In this document: positions 16,130-24,941 of the stretch, in pieces
Layout: each line of letters begins with the position of its first letter
Position numbering within the stretch: the stretch's first letter is position 1
The notes under the pieces: model-generated
The model's input: only the letters and a program-made list of their open reading frames with translations
Database searches by the model: none
What the model was told of the DNA's origin: nothing
Position numbers and translations under genes: made by a program
Assembly: GCA_045564915.1 (NCBI GenBank)
Contig: JBJLGL010000009.1
Coordinates: forward strand, 248,001-312,000
Reading direction: 5' to 3'
Origin: JAQWRV01 sp045564915
GTDB lineage: Bacteria > Pseudomonadota > Alphaproteobacteria > Rhodospirillales > Rhodospirillaceae
Length of the DNA stretch: 64,000 bases

Positions 16130-17737
16130 CTAATCTAACGTTTTTCTTGAGATGAAAAAGGCCGCTCCTGCCAATAGTAGGGAGAGCAAAAGAAAAGGGC
16201 CGTGGCCAAGACGCGAAAACATTGTTGGCTCTAACGGTTGTGGCAGCCTGCTATCAATGTAGCCTGATTGTCCAAGAGGGAGCCGTGCAATGACTCGGCC
16301 ATATGGGTCGAATACGGCACTAACGCCGGTATTTGCAACTCTTACCAATGGAAGGCCCTCTTCAACTGCTCGTAACTGCGCAGAAGAGAGATGCTGGTAT
16401 GGACCATTGGACAAACCAAACCAGGCATCATTGGTTAAGTTGAACAGCCATTTTGGACGCTCGTCTGGCCGTGTGACAGCTCCTGGAAATATTACCTCAT
16501 AACAAATCAAGGGACTAAAAGATGGTAGCCCAGGAAGATTAATGGTTTGTACTCCTGTCCCTTCGGTCCATCCTGTTCCACGTGTAAGGTTGGGAATGGG
16601 GATAAGGTTTTGAAGGGGCATATATTCGCCGAAGGGCACTAGGCGGGATTTGTCATAAGTTGCCTGAATAATGCCCTCCTCTGAAATTGCGTACAAACTA
16701 TTAAAAGCGCGCTGACTGTAACCTCTGCCCTCAAAACGGGGCGCTCCAGTGAGCAGATAACCTTTCCGCGGCACGCCTCTCGCTAAGAAGCTTACAATCT
16801 GGGGATGCCTATTTAAGGCAAACGGCGCTGATGTTTCTGCCCACAAAACATGGGTAACAGCTTGAGCACCTTCTATGCTTAACGCAACTTGGTCTGTAAG
16901 GTGTTGCTCGCGCAGGGTAGGCCGCCATTTGTCCTCCTGAGCTATGTTAGGCTGAACCAACCTAAACATTATATTCTCAACGAACTCATCAGCACCCACT
17001 TCAAGGCGGAACGCGCCCCAAATTGTAGCCGCGAGCAAAGGCAAATGAAAAATTACTACAGCTTTAAAAGCGAGACCGCGATCGCTGCTACGAGCAAGTA
17101 ACGCTGGACTTGCAGCGGCAAGAACGGTTATCAGGCTTAAGCCAAAAACGCCAAATAGGCTTGCGGTTTGCAAAACAGGTGTCACGTTTGACCATGTGCT
17201 GCCAATGGTGTTCCACGGCAATCCAGTCAAAAACCAGCCCCTAAACCACTCAATGATGGCCCAAATTGATGAGAAAACAACAATAGAACAAATCATATCC
17301 CAAGCTTGAGTCCTTGGCGTCTTATTTTGTCCAGCGGGGCTGATTACTTGGAGAGCCAGAGCACAAAGCCCTATGTAAAGGGCAAAACCCGCCGCTAACC
17401 CGCCAATTGCGGGAAGAGCAAGCGCGGCGTAAGTTTGGCGGTCAACAAAAAAAGCGTTAACCATCCAAGCGTATCCGAACGAAAAAAAACCAAAACCAAA
17501 TAGCCAACCGAAGACAATGGCTTGTTTCCAGTTTCTTGCGGTCCTGAGCAAAATAATAAATGCCGGCAAGCTTAACCAAAGGATCAGCCACCATGCTGTC
17601 GGAGGCATCGCCAAAGTAGTGCACCCACCAAACGCAAAGAGTATTAGACCTCTTACTGTGATTGATGTGCTCTTTATACGGTCAAGCACAGCTGGCAAGT
17701 TTGTCATAAGAACCTGCCCTTTTCGCGATGGGGGCAT
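16130..17737 (-). CDS. lnt: Apolipoprotein N-acyltransferase
   Basis: Inner-membrane enzyme that adds the third acyl chain to lipoproteins before Lol export. 535 aa. The N-terminal half has about seven hydrophobic segments; the second half is a periplasmic nitrilase-type domain. The Glu-Lys-Cys triad is visible: Glu in LWAETSAPF, Lys in YDKSRLVPFGEYMPL, Cys in SPLICYEVIFPG. A last membrane segment closes the protein (FLLLSLLLAGAAFF). The start may be ATG 17737 (AGGGCAAG upstream) or ATG 17707 (AGG upstream). It follows corC by 10 bp. Confidence 0.96.
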   Translation of the reverse strand: MPPSRKGQVLMTNLPAVLDRIKSTSITVRGLILFAFGGCTTLAMPPTAWWLILWLSLPAFIILLRTARNWKQAIVFGWLFGFGFFSFGYAWMVNAFFVDRQTYAALALPAIGGLAAGFALYIGLCALALQVISPAGQNKTPRTQAWDMICSIVVFSSIWAIIEWFRGWFLTGLPWNTIGSTWSNVTPVLQTASLFGVFGLSLITVLAAASPALLARSSDRGLAFKAVVIFHLPLLAATIWGAFRLEVGADEFVENIMFRLVQPNIAQEDKWRPTLREQHLTDQVALSIEGAQAVTHVLWAETSAPFALNRHPQIVSFLARGVPRKGYLLTGAPRFEGRGYSQRAFNSLYAISEEGIIQATYDKSRLVPFGEYMPLQNLIPIPNLTRGTGWTEGTGVQTINLPGLPSFSPLICYEVIFPGAVTRPDERPKWLFNLTNDAWFGLSNGPYQHLSSAQLRAVEEGLPLVRVANTGVSAVFDPYGRVIARLPLGQSGYIDSRLPQPLEPTMFSRLGHGPFLLLSLLLAGAAFFISRKTLD

Positions 17738-17747
17738 CTTGCCCTAA

Positions 17748-18656
17748 TCAAAGGTCAGAGTTAGTTTTTGGGAGATTACGAATTCGCAATCTCCGAATCC
17801 GCCGCGGGTCGGCCTCTACAACCTCGAATTCAGTTCCTGATGGATGGCTTACTAGTTCCCCGCGACTGGGAACGCGTCCAGCCAACTTGAATACTACGCC
17901 ACCAAGCGTGTCCAGCTCCCCAAATTCTTCATCGGTCAAAATTGGTCCGTAGCGTTCAACAAAATCAGTCAAAGTTACACGTGCATCTGCAGTAACAGTT
18001 CCGTCCGACTGATCAGTTAGCTCTGGGTTTTCATCTTCGTCATGCTCATCGGCTATTTCGCCAACAATCTGTTCAACTAGATCTTCAATTGTGACTAGAC
18101 CATCTATCCCGCCATATTCATCTACTACCATAGCCATGTGTGTTCGTTTGATCCTCATATCGAGCAACAAGTCTAAGACGCGTGCGCTTGGTGCGAGAAA
18201 GATCACCCGCCGCATTACCTTGCTAAGGCTAAACTCTGAGTCGGTCTCTGACTGCTCAAGTATGGCTGATGCTAAGTCTTTAATATGTACCATGCCGATC
18301 ACTTCATCGAGGCTATCCCGGTAAACCGGCACTCTGGAATGTCCGTCAGACACTAGCAGTTTAACAACATCTGCAATTGGCGTAGACACCTCTACGGATA
18401 CAATGTCTGCGCGCGGCACCATAATTTGTTCTACGGTTGCATTTCTTTGTTTTAGAACGTTAGCAAGAAGAATGCGTTCATGTTCATCAATAGAATCGCC
18501 AATTTCTGGTTTTTCCTCTATGAGTTCTTCAATAGCTTCCCGGACAGAGTTTCCGTCACTTGATGAGGGCGATATCCAAGATGAAAAAAGTTGCAGAAGA
18601 CTCTGAGGTTTACCCTCCTGGTTTCGGTCTATATCAGGGCGTGCTGTTTCGGTCAT
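17748..18656 (-). CDS. corC: CorC/TlyC-type CBS-domain protein
   Basis: Soluble CBS-pair protein of the CorC/HlyC group, 302 aa, linked in enterobacteria to magnesium and cobalt efflux and often found beside lnt and ybeY. The CBS pair spans about aa 75-205 (VEQIMVPRADIVSVEV, HSRVPVYRDSLDEVIGMVHIKDL, HMAMVVDEYGGIDGLVTIEDLVEQIVGEI). The C-terminal CorC_HlyC domain (about 215-295) carries LGGVVFKLAGRVPSRGE. No DUF21 membrane domain is fused. It starts 6 bp after ybeY. The transport role is inherited from the family name and is not certain here. Confidence 0.92.
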   Translation of the reverse strand: MTETARPDIDRNQEGKPQSLLQLFSSWISPSSSDGNSVREAIEELIEEKPEIGDSIDEHERILLANVLKQRNATVEQIMVPRADIVSVEVSTPIADVVKLLVSDGHSRVPVYRDSLDEVIGMVHIKDLASAILEQSETDSEFSLSKVMRRVIFLAPSARVLDLLLDMRIKRTHMAMVVDEYGGIDGLVTIEDLVEQIVGEIADEHDEDENPELTDQSDGTVTADARVTLTDFVERYGPILTDEEFGELDTLGGVVFKLAGRVPSRGELVSHPSGTEFEVVEADPRRIRRLRIRNLPKTNSDL

Positions 18657-18662
18657 GTTGCT

Positions 18663-19187
18663 TCAGCGGTTAGTCTCATAAGGGTTGGAAAGGCCAAGAC
18701 TGGCCATGGCATTCACTTCTAAACTTTCCATTATTATAGCTTCATTATCGTTCTCGTGATCATACCCTAAAAGGTGCAGAACACCATGGACCACTAGATG
18801 GGTTGCGTGATCAGAAATATCCTTGTCCATATCCTCTGCTTCCTGGATGACTTTTTCGCGGCCTAGGATAACGTCGCCCAGAAGAACTTCTGAGTTGGTT
18901 GCAGGGGCAGCATAGTCGCCGGGGAACGATAGCACGTTTGTCGGCGTATTTTTGTTTCTATAGTCACGATTTAGCCTTTTCAGCACAGTGCTCGAAGTCA
19001 AGAGAACACTAATTTCAACGGTTCTTTTCTCGATTTGACGCAGCTGATGGTCATATGGCAGAGCCTGATAACCCATGGCCCATGCGGCTCGCACAGCCAC
19101 CTGGCACATCTCCGTCAAATTTTGACTAATAGTGTTCCAGTTTTCATCATCCATCTTAACGTACGTGTGTAAATTTACCTCAGTCAT
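18663..19187 (-). CDS. ybeY: rRNA maturation RNase YbeY
   Basis: Metal-dependent endoribonuclease in 16S rRNA 3'-end maturation and ribosome quality control. 174 aa. The zinc-binding signature is complete: HLVVHGVLHLLGYDHEND (HX3HX5H, about aa 129-146). NKPTNVLSFP-like text is present as NKNTPTNVLSFPGDY. The start is ATG 19187 or GTG 19190, both overlapping the end of phoH by 8-11 nt. The phoH-ybeY-corC-lnt order is the conserved proteobacterial one. Confidence 0.95.
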   Translation of the reverse strand: MTEVNLHTYVKMDDENWNTISQNLTEMCQVAVRAAWAMGYQALPYDHQLRQIEKRTVEISVLLTSSTVLKRLNRDYRNKNTPTNVLSFPGDYAAPATNSEVLLGDVILGREKVIQEAEDMDKDISDHATHLVVHGVLHLLGYDHENDNEAIIMESLEVNAMASLGLSNPYETNR

Positions 19188-20190
19188 CACGTGGTTTTTT
19201 TACTTTGTTCCGCCCACCTTTAGATGCCCCACTTAATTCGGCGTCTCTTGCGTCATAGGCCGCCACGATCCGAGTCACCAGACCGTGTCGTACGACGTCG
19301 CGATGGGTAAAATTAACGTGCCCAATTTGGTCGATCTCTTGGAGAGTATCGATAGAATCTTGAAGGCCTGACTTAATGCCTAGTGGTAAATCAATCTGAC
19401 TAAGGTCGCCTGTGACAACCATGTGGCTATTTTCACCCATACGGGTCAGGAACATTTTCATTTGAACAGGCGTCGTATTCTGCGCTTCATCCAAAATGAC
19501 AAATGCATTCGATAGAGTCCGCCCGCGCATGAATGCTAGGGGAGCAACTTCAATCTCACCTGCGGCAAGGAGCTTGATTACCAGATCGCCGGGCATCATT
19601 TCGTATAGGGCGTCGTATAACGGCCGCAGATAAGGATCAATCTTATCGCGCATGTCACCCGGAAGAAAACCTAGACGCTCCCCTGCTTCAACTGCTGGGC
19701 GAGATAAAATAATACGTTCAACCTGGCCGGTGATTTTCATCTCAACTGCTTTAGCAACAGCTATGTAGGTTTTTCCTGTTCCGGCTGGGCCCAACGAGAA
19801 TACCATCGCCTTCTTGTCGAGCACCTCCATATAGGTAGCCTGCTTGGGAGAACGTGGGCGCACGTGCCTTTTGCGCGTGCGGATAGAAAGGTCTTCACGG
19901 TTAATACCGGACCCATCTTTATCCTCTGCAAGCTTTATCTCGCCAATAACGTCACCATCGTCGATCTTTTGTCCTTTTTCTAATCTACAGTAAAGGCTCT
20001 TTAGCGCTATCAGCGCTGTTTCAACCGGATCACCGTGGCCGGCTATCGTAATCGTATTGCCGCGGGTGTGAAAAGTAACACTTAGCCGTTCCTCAATTCG
20101 ATCTAAGTTAGCATTATTGGGACCATAGAGCTGTTGAATAAGACCATTATCGTCAAATTCACAGGTTAACCTGGTACTATATTTACTCAA
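19180..20190 (-). CDS. phoH: PhoH family ATPase (YbeZ)
   Basis: PhoH-like P-loop ATPase, a partner of YbeY in RNA metabolism. 336 aa. Walker A is GPAGTGKTYIAVAKAVE (about aa 142-158); Walker B is AFVILDEAQNTTPVQMKMFL; the later MVVTGDLSQIDLP motif is also present. An N-terminal KH-like part (about 20-90) is typical of the longer YbeZ branch. It starts with a TTG sharing a TTGA overlap with the miaB stop, implying translational coupling. The 3' end overlaps ybeY. Confidence 0.95.
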   Translation of the reverse strand: MSKYSTRLTCEFDDNGLIQQLYGPNNANLDRIEERLSVTFHTRGNTITIAGHGDPVETALIALKSLYCRLEKGQKIDDGDVIGEIKLAEDKDGSGINREDLSIRTRKRHVRPRSPKQATYMEVLDKKAMVFSLGPAGTGKTYIAVAKAVEMKITGQVERIILSRPAVEAGERLGFLPGDMRDKIDPYLRPLYDALYEMMPGDLVIKLLAAGEIEVAPLAFMRGRTLSNAFVILDEAQNTTPVQMKMFLTRMGENSHMVVTGDLSQIDLPLGIKSGLQDSIDTLQEIDQIGHVNFTHRDVVRHGLVTRIVAAYDARDAELSGASKGGRNKVKKPRDD

Positions 20191-21590
20191 TGTTGGGCTG
20201 CTGCTGAAAGCGATGAACCAGAATCTTCTCTGCGATCGGACCGATCAACTATCTTTGCTGCAAGACTGTTTGTGCCTAAACCTGTGATTTCTGCCCTTAC
20301 AATTATCCCAGTTAGGTCATCGGTGCCATCGACATAGACCGGCTGCAAATAAGGGCTACGTCCAACCATCTGACCCATATGCCGGCCTGGAGTGGTTAGA
20401 AGAATAGACATGGTTTTGCCAAGACATTTTGCATTAAATTCTTGCTGCTGCTGTATTAACAGAGATTGCAGCGCTGATAGACGCGCTGCTTTGATCTTTT
20501 CAGGAACTTGGTTGGAATGATTTGCTGCTGGCGTTCCGGGCCGAGCGCTGTACTTAAATGAAAAGGCCTGCGCAAATTCAACTGAATCAATGAGTTGCAT
20601 AGTAGCATCGAAATCTTTGTCTGTTTCTCCAGGAAAACCCACAATAAAATCAGATGATAAAGCAAGATCCGGACGACCATCGCGCAAGCGATCAATGATG
20701 CTTCTATATGTATCGTTAGTATGTCTTCTGTTCATAGCCTCGAGAATGCGGTCCGAGCCTGACTGCGCAGGCAAATGTAGATGCGGCATCAACGCTGGCA
20801 CAGTAGCATGTGCATCAATAAGGTCGTCATCCATGTCGCGAGGGTGAGAAGTTGTATACCTAATGCGATCTAACCCATTAATGTTAGCCAACACCCTAAT
20901 CAATCGGGCTAGACCCCATTGTGATGGTCCTGTTATCGCATCGCCTCGATAGGCGTTTACATTTTGGCCGAGCAGAGTTATCTCCCTTACGCCATTACCC
21001 ACGAGCACTTTTGCTTCACTGATAATATCCCCCGCCGGCCGGGAATATTCTGCACCCCTCGTATAGGGAACCACACAAAAGGTACAAAACTTGTCGCAGC
21101 CCTCCTGTATTGACAAGAAAGCTGTCGGGCCGTCTGTCCGCGGTGGGGGTAAATGGTCGAATTTAGTGTCTGCCGGGAAATCCGTGTCCAAAACAGCCCC
21201 TACCTGACGATGGGCTTTGGCAATCAGCTCTGGCAACCGATGGGTTGTCTGTGGCCCAATGACAATATCGACAAAAGGTGCCCTACTGACCAGAGCAGGA
21301 CCTTCGGCTTGGCTGACACAACCGGCTACTGCGATTAGCATGGGTGCATTGGAACCGGCTCGTTCGTCCTTAAGACGTTTGAGGCGCCCCAATTCCGAAT
21401 AAACTTTTTCTGCCGCTTTCTCGCGAATATGGCAGGTGTTGAGCACCACCAGGTCTGACTCTTCAACTTTAGCGCTCTGCTCATAGCCAAGAGGTGCCAA
21501 GACATCTGCCATTCTGGCAGAGTCATAGACATTCATTTGACAACCGTATGTCTTGATAAACAGTTTCTTGTTGCTATTGGGCCGGCTCAT
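20187..21590 (-). CDS. miaB: tRNA-2-methylthio-N6-dimethylallyladenosine synthase
   Basis: Radical-SAM methylthiotransferase that makes ms2i6A at tRNA position 37. 467 aa from the ATG at 21590. The N-terminal domain supplies three cluster cysteines (TYGCQMN, LNTCHIREKA, VAGCVSQAEG). The radical-SAM CX3CX2C is EGCDKFCTFCVVPYTRG (about aa 165-181). A TRAM domain ends the protein (TMSILLTTPGRHMGQM onward). The frame runs to 21641, but GGAGG just upstream of 21590 and the family N-terminus (NKKLFIKTYGCQMN) favour the later ATG. It overlaps phoH by 4 nt. Confidence 0.96.
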   Translation of the reverse strand: MSRPNSNKKLFIKTYGCQMNVYDSARMADVLAPLGYEQSAKVEESDLVVLNTCHIREKAAEKVYSELGRLKRLKDERAGSNAPMLIAVAGCVSQAEGPALVSRAPFVDIVIGPQTTHRLPELIAKAHRQVGAVLDTDFPADTKFDHLPPPRTDGPTAFLSIQEGCDKFCTFCVVPYTRGAEYSRPAGDIISEAKVLVGNGVREITLLGQNVNAYRGDAITGPSQWGLARLIRVLANINGLDRIRYTTSHPRDMDDDLIDAHATVPALMPHLHLPAQSGSDRILEAMNRRHTNDTYRSIIDRLRDGRPDLALSSDFIVGFPGETDKDFDATMQLIDSVEFAQAFSFKYSARPGTPAANHSNQVPEKIKAARLSALQSLLIQQQQEFNAKCLGKTMSILLTTPGRHMGQMVGRSPYLQPVYVDGTDDLTGIIVRAEITGLGTNSLAAKIVDRSDRREDSGSSLSAAAQH

Positions 21591-21665
21591 AAGCCTCCCG
21601 AATTCTTCCCGAGCATTGGCACGTCTACTTGCTCTATACATAATTGAGAGATAGAAGGCAAAGTG

Positions 21666-22493
21666 TCAAAGCGCAATACGCCCAGAAATAAGACGGTTAA
21701 ACCCGGCGTTTACGGATAGCTCAGCCTCGCGAGCGAGGGCCTTTCGGTTAATCTTTCTAGACCCTAATCTTGCCATTTGAACGGGCTGCTGAACCACAAT
21801 ATTTACGGTTGTATGACCTAACTGCAGGAAACGCCAGGCATGAGATGCTATGCTCATGTCTCCGTACCAGGCAAAAAAATGTCGCCATTGAGTAGTTATT
21901 GGCAAACCATTGAGATGTGTATAAGCAATTGCTACTGGCTGCACCGTTGCTATTGGGCCACCATCTGGTGTGTCCGCAGCGGCAAACAAAGCACTCTTAA
22001 ATGGAAGCAGATGGCTACCGTCACTAGTTGTTGCCTCTGGGAAAAATATCAGGCGTTTTTTTGCTGCAATCCGAGCAGCCATGCTATCCCGCGCATATGC
22101 TGTTTTTGACCTTCGGCGCTCAACGAAGACAACATTCCCTAGCTTTGCTACCAGGCCGATTACGGGCCACCTAGCCACCTCTTCCTTTGAAACAAACTCA
22201 AGTTCTGTCACAGATCCGAAAACGAGGATGTCAAGATATGAGATGTGGTTACTCACGATTAATAGAGGCCTTGCGCGTGACACCTCTCCGTGCACTATCA
22301 CTCGGATCCCACACACCTGGCACAATCCGCGGAAATATAGAACACGGATGTGCGATGTTGTAAGGCTAGTCAGCCTTACTAAGCCGAAGATGACACCTAA
22401 ACCGATCGTCCAAAGAAAAAAGAACAGGACGCGTACAATCCCAAGTATATAGCCGAAAAGCCCGGTCGGCATGGTTTCATATGCTACTTTCAT
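21666..22493 (-). CDS. plsC: 1-acyl-sn-glycerol-3-phosphate acyltransferase family protein
   Basis: Membrane-associated acyltransferase that probably makes phosphatidic acid from lysophosphatidic acid. 275 aa. An N-terminal hydrophobic segment (VRVLFFFLWTIGLGVIFGLV, about aa 20-39) anchors it. The HX4D catalytic motif is SNHISYLDILVFGS, followed by VEFVSKEEVARWPVIG and the FPEATTSDGSHLLPFKSALF block. The fit to PlsC is good, but paralogs acting on ornithine lipids share the motifs. It lies between fur and miaB, as in many Alphaproteobacteria. Confidence 0.88.
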   Translation of the reverse strand: MKVAYETMPTGLFGYILGIVRVLFFFLWTIGLGVIFGLVRLTSLTTSHIRVLYFRGLCQVCGIRVIVHGEVSRARPLLIVSNHISYLDILVFGSVTELEFVSKEEVARWPVIGLVAKLGNVVFVERRRSKTAYARDSMAARIAAKKRLIFFPEATTSDGSHLLPFKSALFAAADTPDGGPIATVQPVAIAYTHLNGLPITTQWRHFFAWYGDMSIASHAWRFLQLGHTTVNIVVQQPVQMARLGSRKINRKALAREAELSVNAGFNRLISGRIAL

Positions 22494-22601
22494 AAAGCGT
22501 TTCTAAAACGAGAACAGACACGTCTCACTTCCGTAATTGGCACTATAGGAGTAGACAAGCGCCCATTTCTTAATAGGTGCCGTCCGTGCTTTCACTATGG
22601 C

Positions 22602-23033
22602 CTAGGGCTGGTCTTTTGACTTAATGGGCACTGCGTAAAGCTCTAGACGGTGATCAACTAATATATAACCATGCGCCCGGGCTATTTCTTTCTGTAGGCG
22701 CTCAATTTCTTCACTTTGGAACTCAACAACCGCGCCAGACTTAATGTCAATAAGGTGATCATGATGTGTAGTCGTTGCTTCTTCATAGCGTGACCGCCCA
22801 TCTCGGAAGTCGTGACGCTCCACGATGCCAGCGTCCTCGAATAGGCGCATTGTCCTGTAGACGGTGGCTATACTTATGTGTGGGTCCGCAGTGGTTGCGC
22901 GGCGGTAAACTTCTTCAACATCAGGATGATCAGTAGCATCCGATAAGACGCGAGCAATTACCCGACGCTGGTCGGTCATCTTCATGCCCTGCTTGATGCA
23001 TCGCTCTTCAAGGTTGGAGGTGGTACTGCTCAT
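22602..23033 (-). CDS. fur: Fur family transcriptional regulator (Fur/Mur type)
   Basis: Metal-responsive repressor of 143 aa. The winged-helix domain shows MTDQRRVIARVLSDATDHPDVEEVYRRA and ISIATVYRTMRLFEDAGIV. The metal-binding segment HHDHLIDIKSGAVVEF lacks the CX2C zinc cysteines of enterobacterial Fur, which is usual for alphaproteobacterial Fur/Mur and makes a manganese role possible. I start at the ATG 23033 (GAGG upstream, closely spaced); the frame is open to 23129, but the extra residues look like leader. It lies between rimI and plsC, the standard alphaproteobacterial position. Confidence 0.9.
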   Translation of the reverse strand: MSSTTSNLEERCIKQGMKMTDQRRVIARVLSDATDHPDVEEVYRRATTADPHISIATVYRTMRLFEDAGIVERHDFRDGRSRYEEATTTHHDHLIDIKSGAVVEFQSEEIERLQKEIARAHGYILVDHRLELYAVPIKSKDQP

Positions 23034-23140
23034 GTCCTCGATGTCTTTCACTCTAAGTCTAGCCAAGCCTTTCCTCAATTCTAATAGCAAGCCTAACTCG
23101 ACCAGACCTAAGGTGCGAGATATTAACACCCAAAGTCATT

Positions 23141-23614
23141 TCAGAGGCCAAATCCAACCCTATTTTCCCTTCGCGACATCAAGACCGCATCCATTCCGCC
23201 CTCCTGGCGTGCGTAGTATCCGGCACGCCGCCCGACTTGCACGAATCCGCTAGAGCGATAAAGGCGCTGGGCTGCGATATTATCTGATGCCACCTCCAGA
23301 TGACACACGGTTGTCCCAAACACTTTCAAATGATTCAAGGCCTTTTTGACCAAAGCTCGCCCCAAGCCCTTTCTGCGATGGGAGGGGATGACGGCAAGGG
23401 TCAAGATTTCTGCTTCTTCAGCAGCGGCGCGAATCATGATGAAACCCGCAGGATCTGGGACCATAGCCATAAATCCGTAGACATTCCTTAAGTTCAACAT
23501 ATCCTCAAATATATGGGACATCCATGGATTGGGAAACCCATCCGAATGCAGTGATTCAAGTATTTGCGAATGTGATTGGGTTACGGATACAAACTCCAAG
23601 GCCTGTCTAATCAC
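23141..23614 (-). CDS. rimI: Ribosomal-protein-alanine N-acetyltransferase RimI-like
   Basis: GNAT acetyltransferase, in E. coli the N-alpha-acetylase of ribosomal protein S18. 157 aa, typical. The acetyl-CoA-binding motif is LAVIPSHRRKGLGRALVKKAL (with RKGLG), and the C-terminal EVASDNIAAQRLYRSSGFVQVGRRAGYY is the RimI signature. The gene overlaps tsaB by 4 nt (ATGA), the common tsaB-rimI pairing. It ends about 107 bp upstream of fur. Confidence 0.92.
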   Translation of the reverse strand: MIRQALEFVSVTQSHSQILESLHSDGFPNPWMSHIFEDMLNLRNVYGFMAMVPDPAGFIMIRAAAEEAEILTLAVIPSHRRKGLGRALVKKALNHLKVFGTTVCHLEVASDNIAAQRLYRSSGFVQVGRRAGYYARQEGGMDAVLMSRRENRVGFGL

Positions 23615-24276
23615 GGCCGTAATCGACCTCCTGACTTCGGTAGAGTGGCATCTGGTGGGCGCACGTATAGCGGACTTGGTGGATTAATTGGGTCGGAGCG
23701 GGCGGCCGCCAAGGCTGCCAGGACTCTGGGATCGGGATGGGCGGGGCCTGAGCATAGGTAGGATTTTTTAACCAATGGAAACAGCCTATTCGCTCCATCA
23801 CCAATGATCGTGCCGTATCCATCATGAAGAAGTTCTGCAGCGGCTTCGGGCAGCATACACAAAGGATCTTCCAAAGCTATACCACCGGGCCCAAAGCGGT
23901 GGATATAAAGTTCAGCACGCCGAGCATCGAGAGCAACGATAATAGGCTCGTGCGGTTTTTTTTGCTGAACTTCCTCAGCCATGACGGCGGTTGTTTCAAC
24001 ACCAATGACTGGTCGTTCCATAGCAACACCAAGTCCTCTCGCAGCCGCAAGTCCTACCCTCACGCCAGTGAACGACCCTGGGCCAATTGTAACGGCGACA
24101 CGATCAATATCATGGTATGCACAATCCGCGCCGCTTAGAACAATTTCTATCGCTGGCACCAAAGCTTCTGCCTGACCATAGGTCATGCTCTTGCAGCTTT
24201 CGGCTTCTACATTTCCATCGCACCAAAGCGCAACGGAACAGGCTGAAAGTGTCGTGTCGAAGGCCAAGATACGCAT
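23611..24276 (-). CDS. tsaB: tRNA threonylcarbamoyladenosine biosynthesis protein TsaB
   Basis: Partner of TsaD in making t6A at position 37 of ANN-decoding tRNAs. 221 aa. The ASKHA-fold N-terminus reads ILAFDTTLSACSVAL, and the family block GPGSFTGVRVGLAAARGLG is complete (about aa 67-85). TsaB itself is not thought to be the catalyst. It is the first gene of the minus-strand run toward fur and divides from the VanX-type gene across a 105-bp region that contains a 17-nt dyad. The partner tsaD is in this window at 27641. Confidence 0.95.
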   Translation of the reverse strand: MRILAFDTTLSACSVALWCDGNVEAESCKSMTYGQAEALVPAIEIVLSGADCAYHDIDRVAVTIGPGSFTGVRVGLAAARGLGVAMERPVIGVETTAVMAEEVQQKKPHEPIIVALDARRAELYIHRFGPGGIALEDPLCMLPEAAAELLHDGYGTIIGDGANRLFPLVKKSYLCSGPAHPDPRVLAALAAARSDPINPPSPLYVRPPDATLPKSGGRLRP

Positions 24277-24317
24277 GCCTCAATTCCTTCTCTTGAATCG
24301 CCCCTTTGTTAATAAGC

Positions 24318-24334
24318 TGGTATTATCAATACCA
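24318..24334. promoter_or_regulatory. 17-nt dyad in the tsaB/VanX divergent promoter region
   Basis: Perfect 7-bp arms TGGTATT and AATACCA flank ATC. It sits 42 bp from the tsaB start and about 47 bp from the VanX-type start, a good place for an operator serving both directions. The protein that binds it is unknown; no second copy was noticed. Confidence 0.4.
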
Positions 24335-24381
24335 TTGTGACTGTGTGATTGCCCAGAAGACTGTTAACCCATGGTATATGT

Positions 24382-24939
24382 ATGCTAATTGAAATTAGTT
24401 CTCCTATTTTTGACGTTGATCTTGATATCGTTTACGCCACGGACCGTAATTTTACAGGAAAACCAGTTTATGCGCGTCCGGGTTGTTATCTTAACAGTGA
24501 AGCTGCAGCCCTTCTTGATACAGCAATTATATTAGCCAAAGCTATTGACTTACGTTTAAAGGTCTTTGATGCATTTCGACCGTCTGAGGCGCAGTGGGTT
24601 TTGTGGAATCATACTCCAGATCCAGACTTTTTGGCCCCCCCCAGTCGTGGATCACCGCACTCTATGGGGGCAGCAATCGACCTAACTCTTGTTGACCCGG
24701 ACGGCGTTGAGCTCGACATGGGAACTGGTTTCGATGATTTTACTGCCCTAGCCCATCATGGGAGTCTTGAGGTCTCCGGTGTAGCGCAGCGTAACCGTGC
24801 CCTGCTGCTTGGTATTATGACTTCTGCAGGATGGGACTTTTTTCGCAATGAATGGTGGCACTACCAGTTGTTTCGTGCCCGCGAGCGCTATCCTGTTTTG
24901 AGTGACGCTACCTTATCTAAACCGATGATGGCGTCGTAA
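24382..24939 (+). CDS. D-alanyl-D-alanine dipeptidase (VanX/DdpX family)
   Basis: Zinc dipeptidase cleaving D-Ala-D-Ala, 185 aa. VanX-type active-site residues are present: Arg in VFDAFRPSEAQ, zinc ligands His and Asp in SPHSMGAAIDL, and Glu and His in RNEWWHYQ. No signal peptide is seen, so it is likely cytoplasmic, as for DdpX, where it recycles cell-wall D-Ala-D-Ala. There is no vanH or vanA beside it, so resistance is not implied. The frame reaches back to a TTG at 24349; I use the ATG at 24382. It converges on the HemY-like gene with a 2-bp gap. Confidence 0.88.
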   Translation: MLIEISSPIFDVDLDIVYATDRNFTGKPVYARPGCYLNSEAAALLDTAIILAKAIDLRLKVFDAFRPSEAQWVLWNHTPDPDFLAPPSRGSPHSMGAAIDLTLVDPDGVELDMGTGFDDFTALAHHGSLEVSGVAQRNRALLLGIMTSAGWDFFRNEWWHYQLFRARERYPVLSDATLSKPMMAS

Positions 24940-24941
24940 GG

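Noticed and set aside
24382..24939. Vancomycin resistance gene (vanX)
   Set aside because: No vanH, vanA or regulatory pair; a Gram-negative DdpX-type recycling dipeptidase is the better reading.
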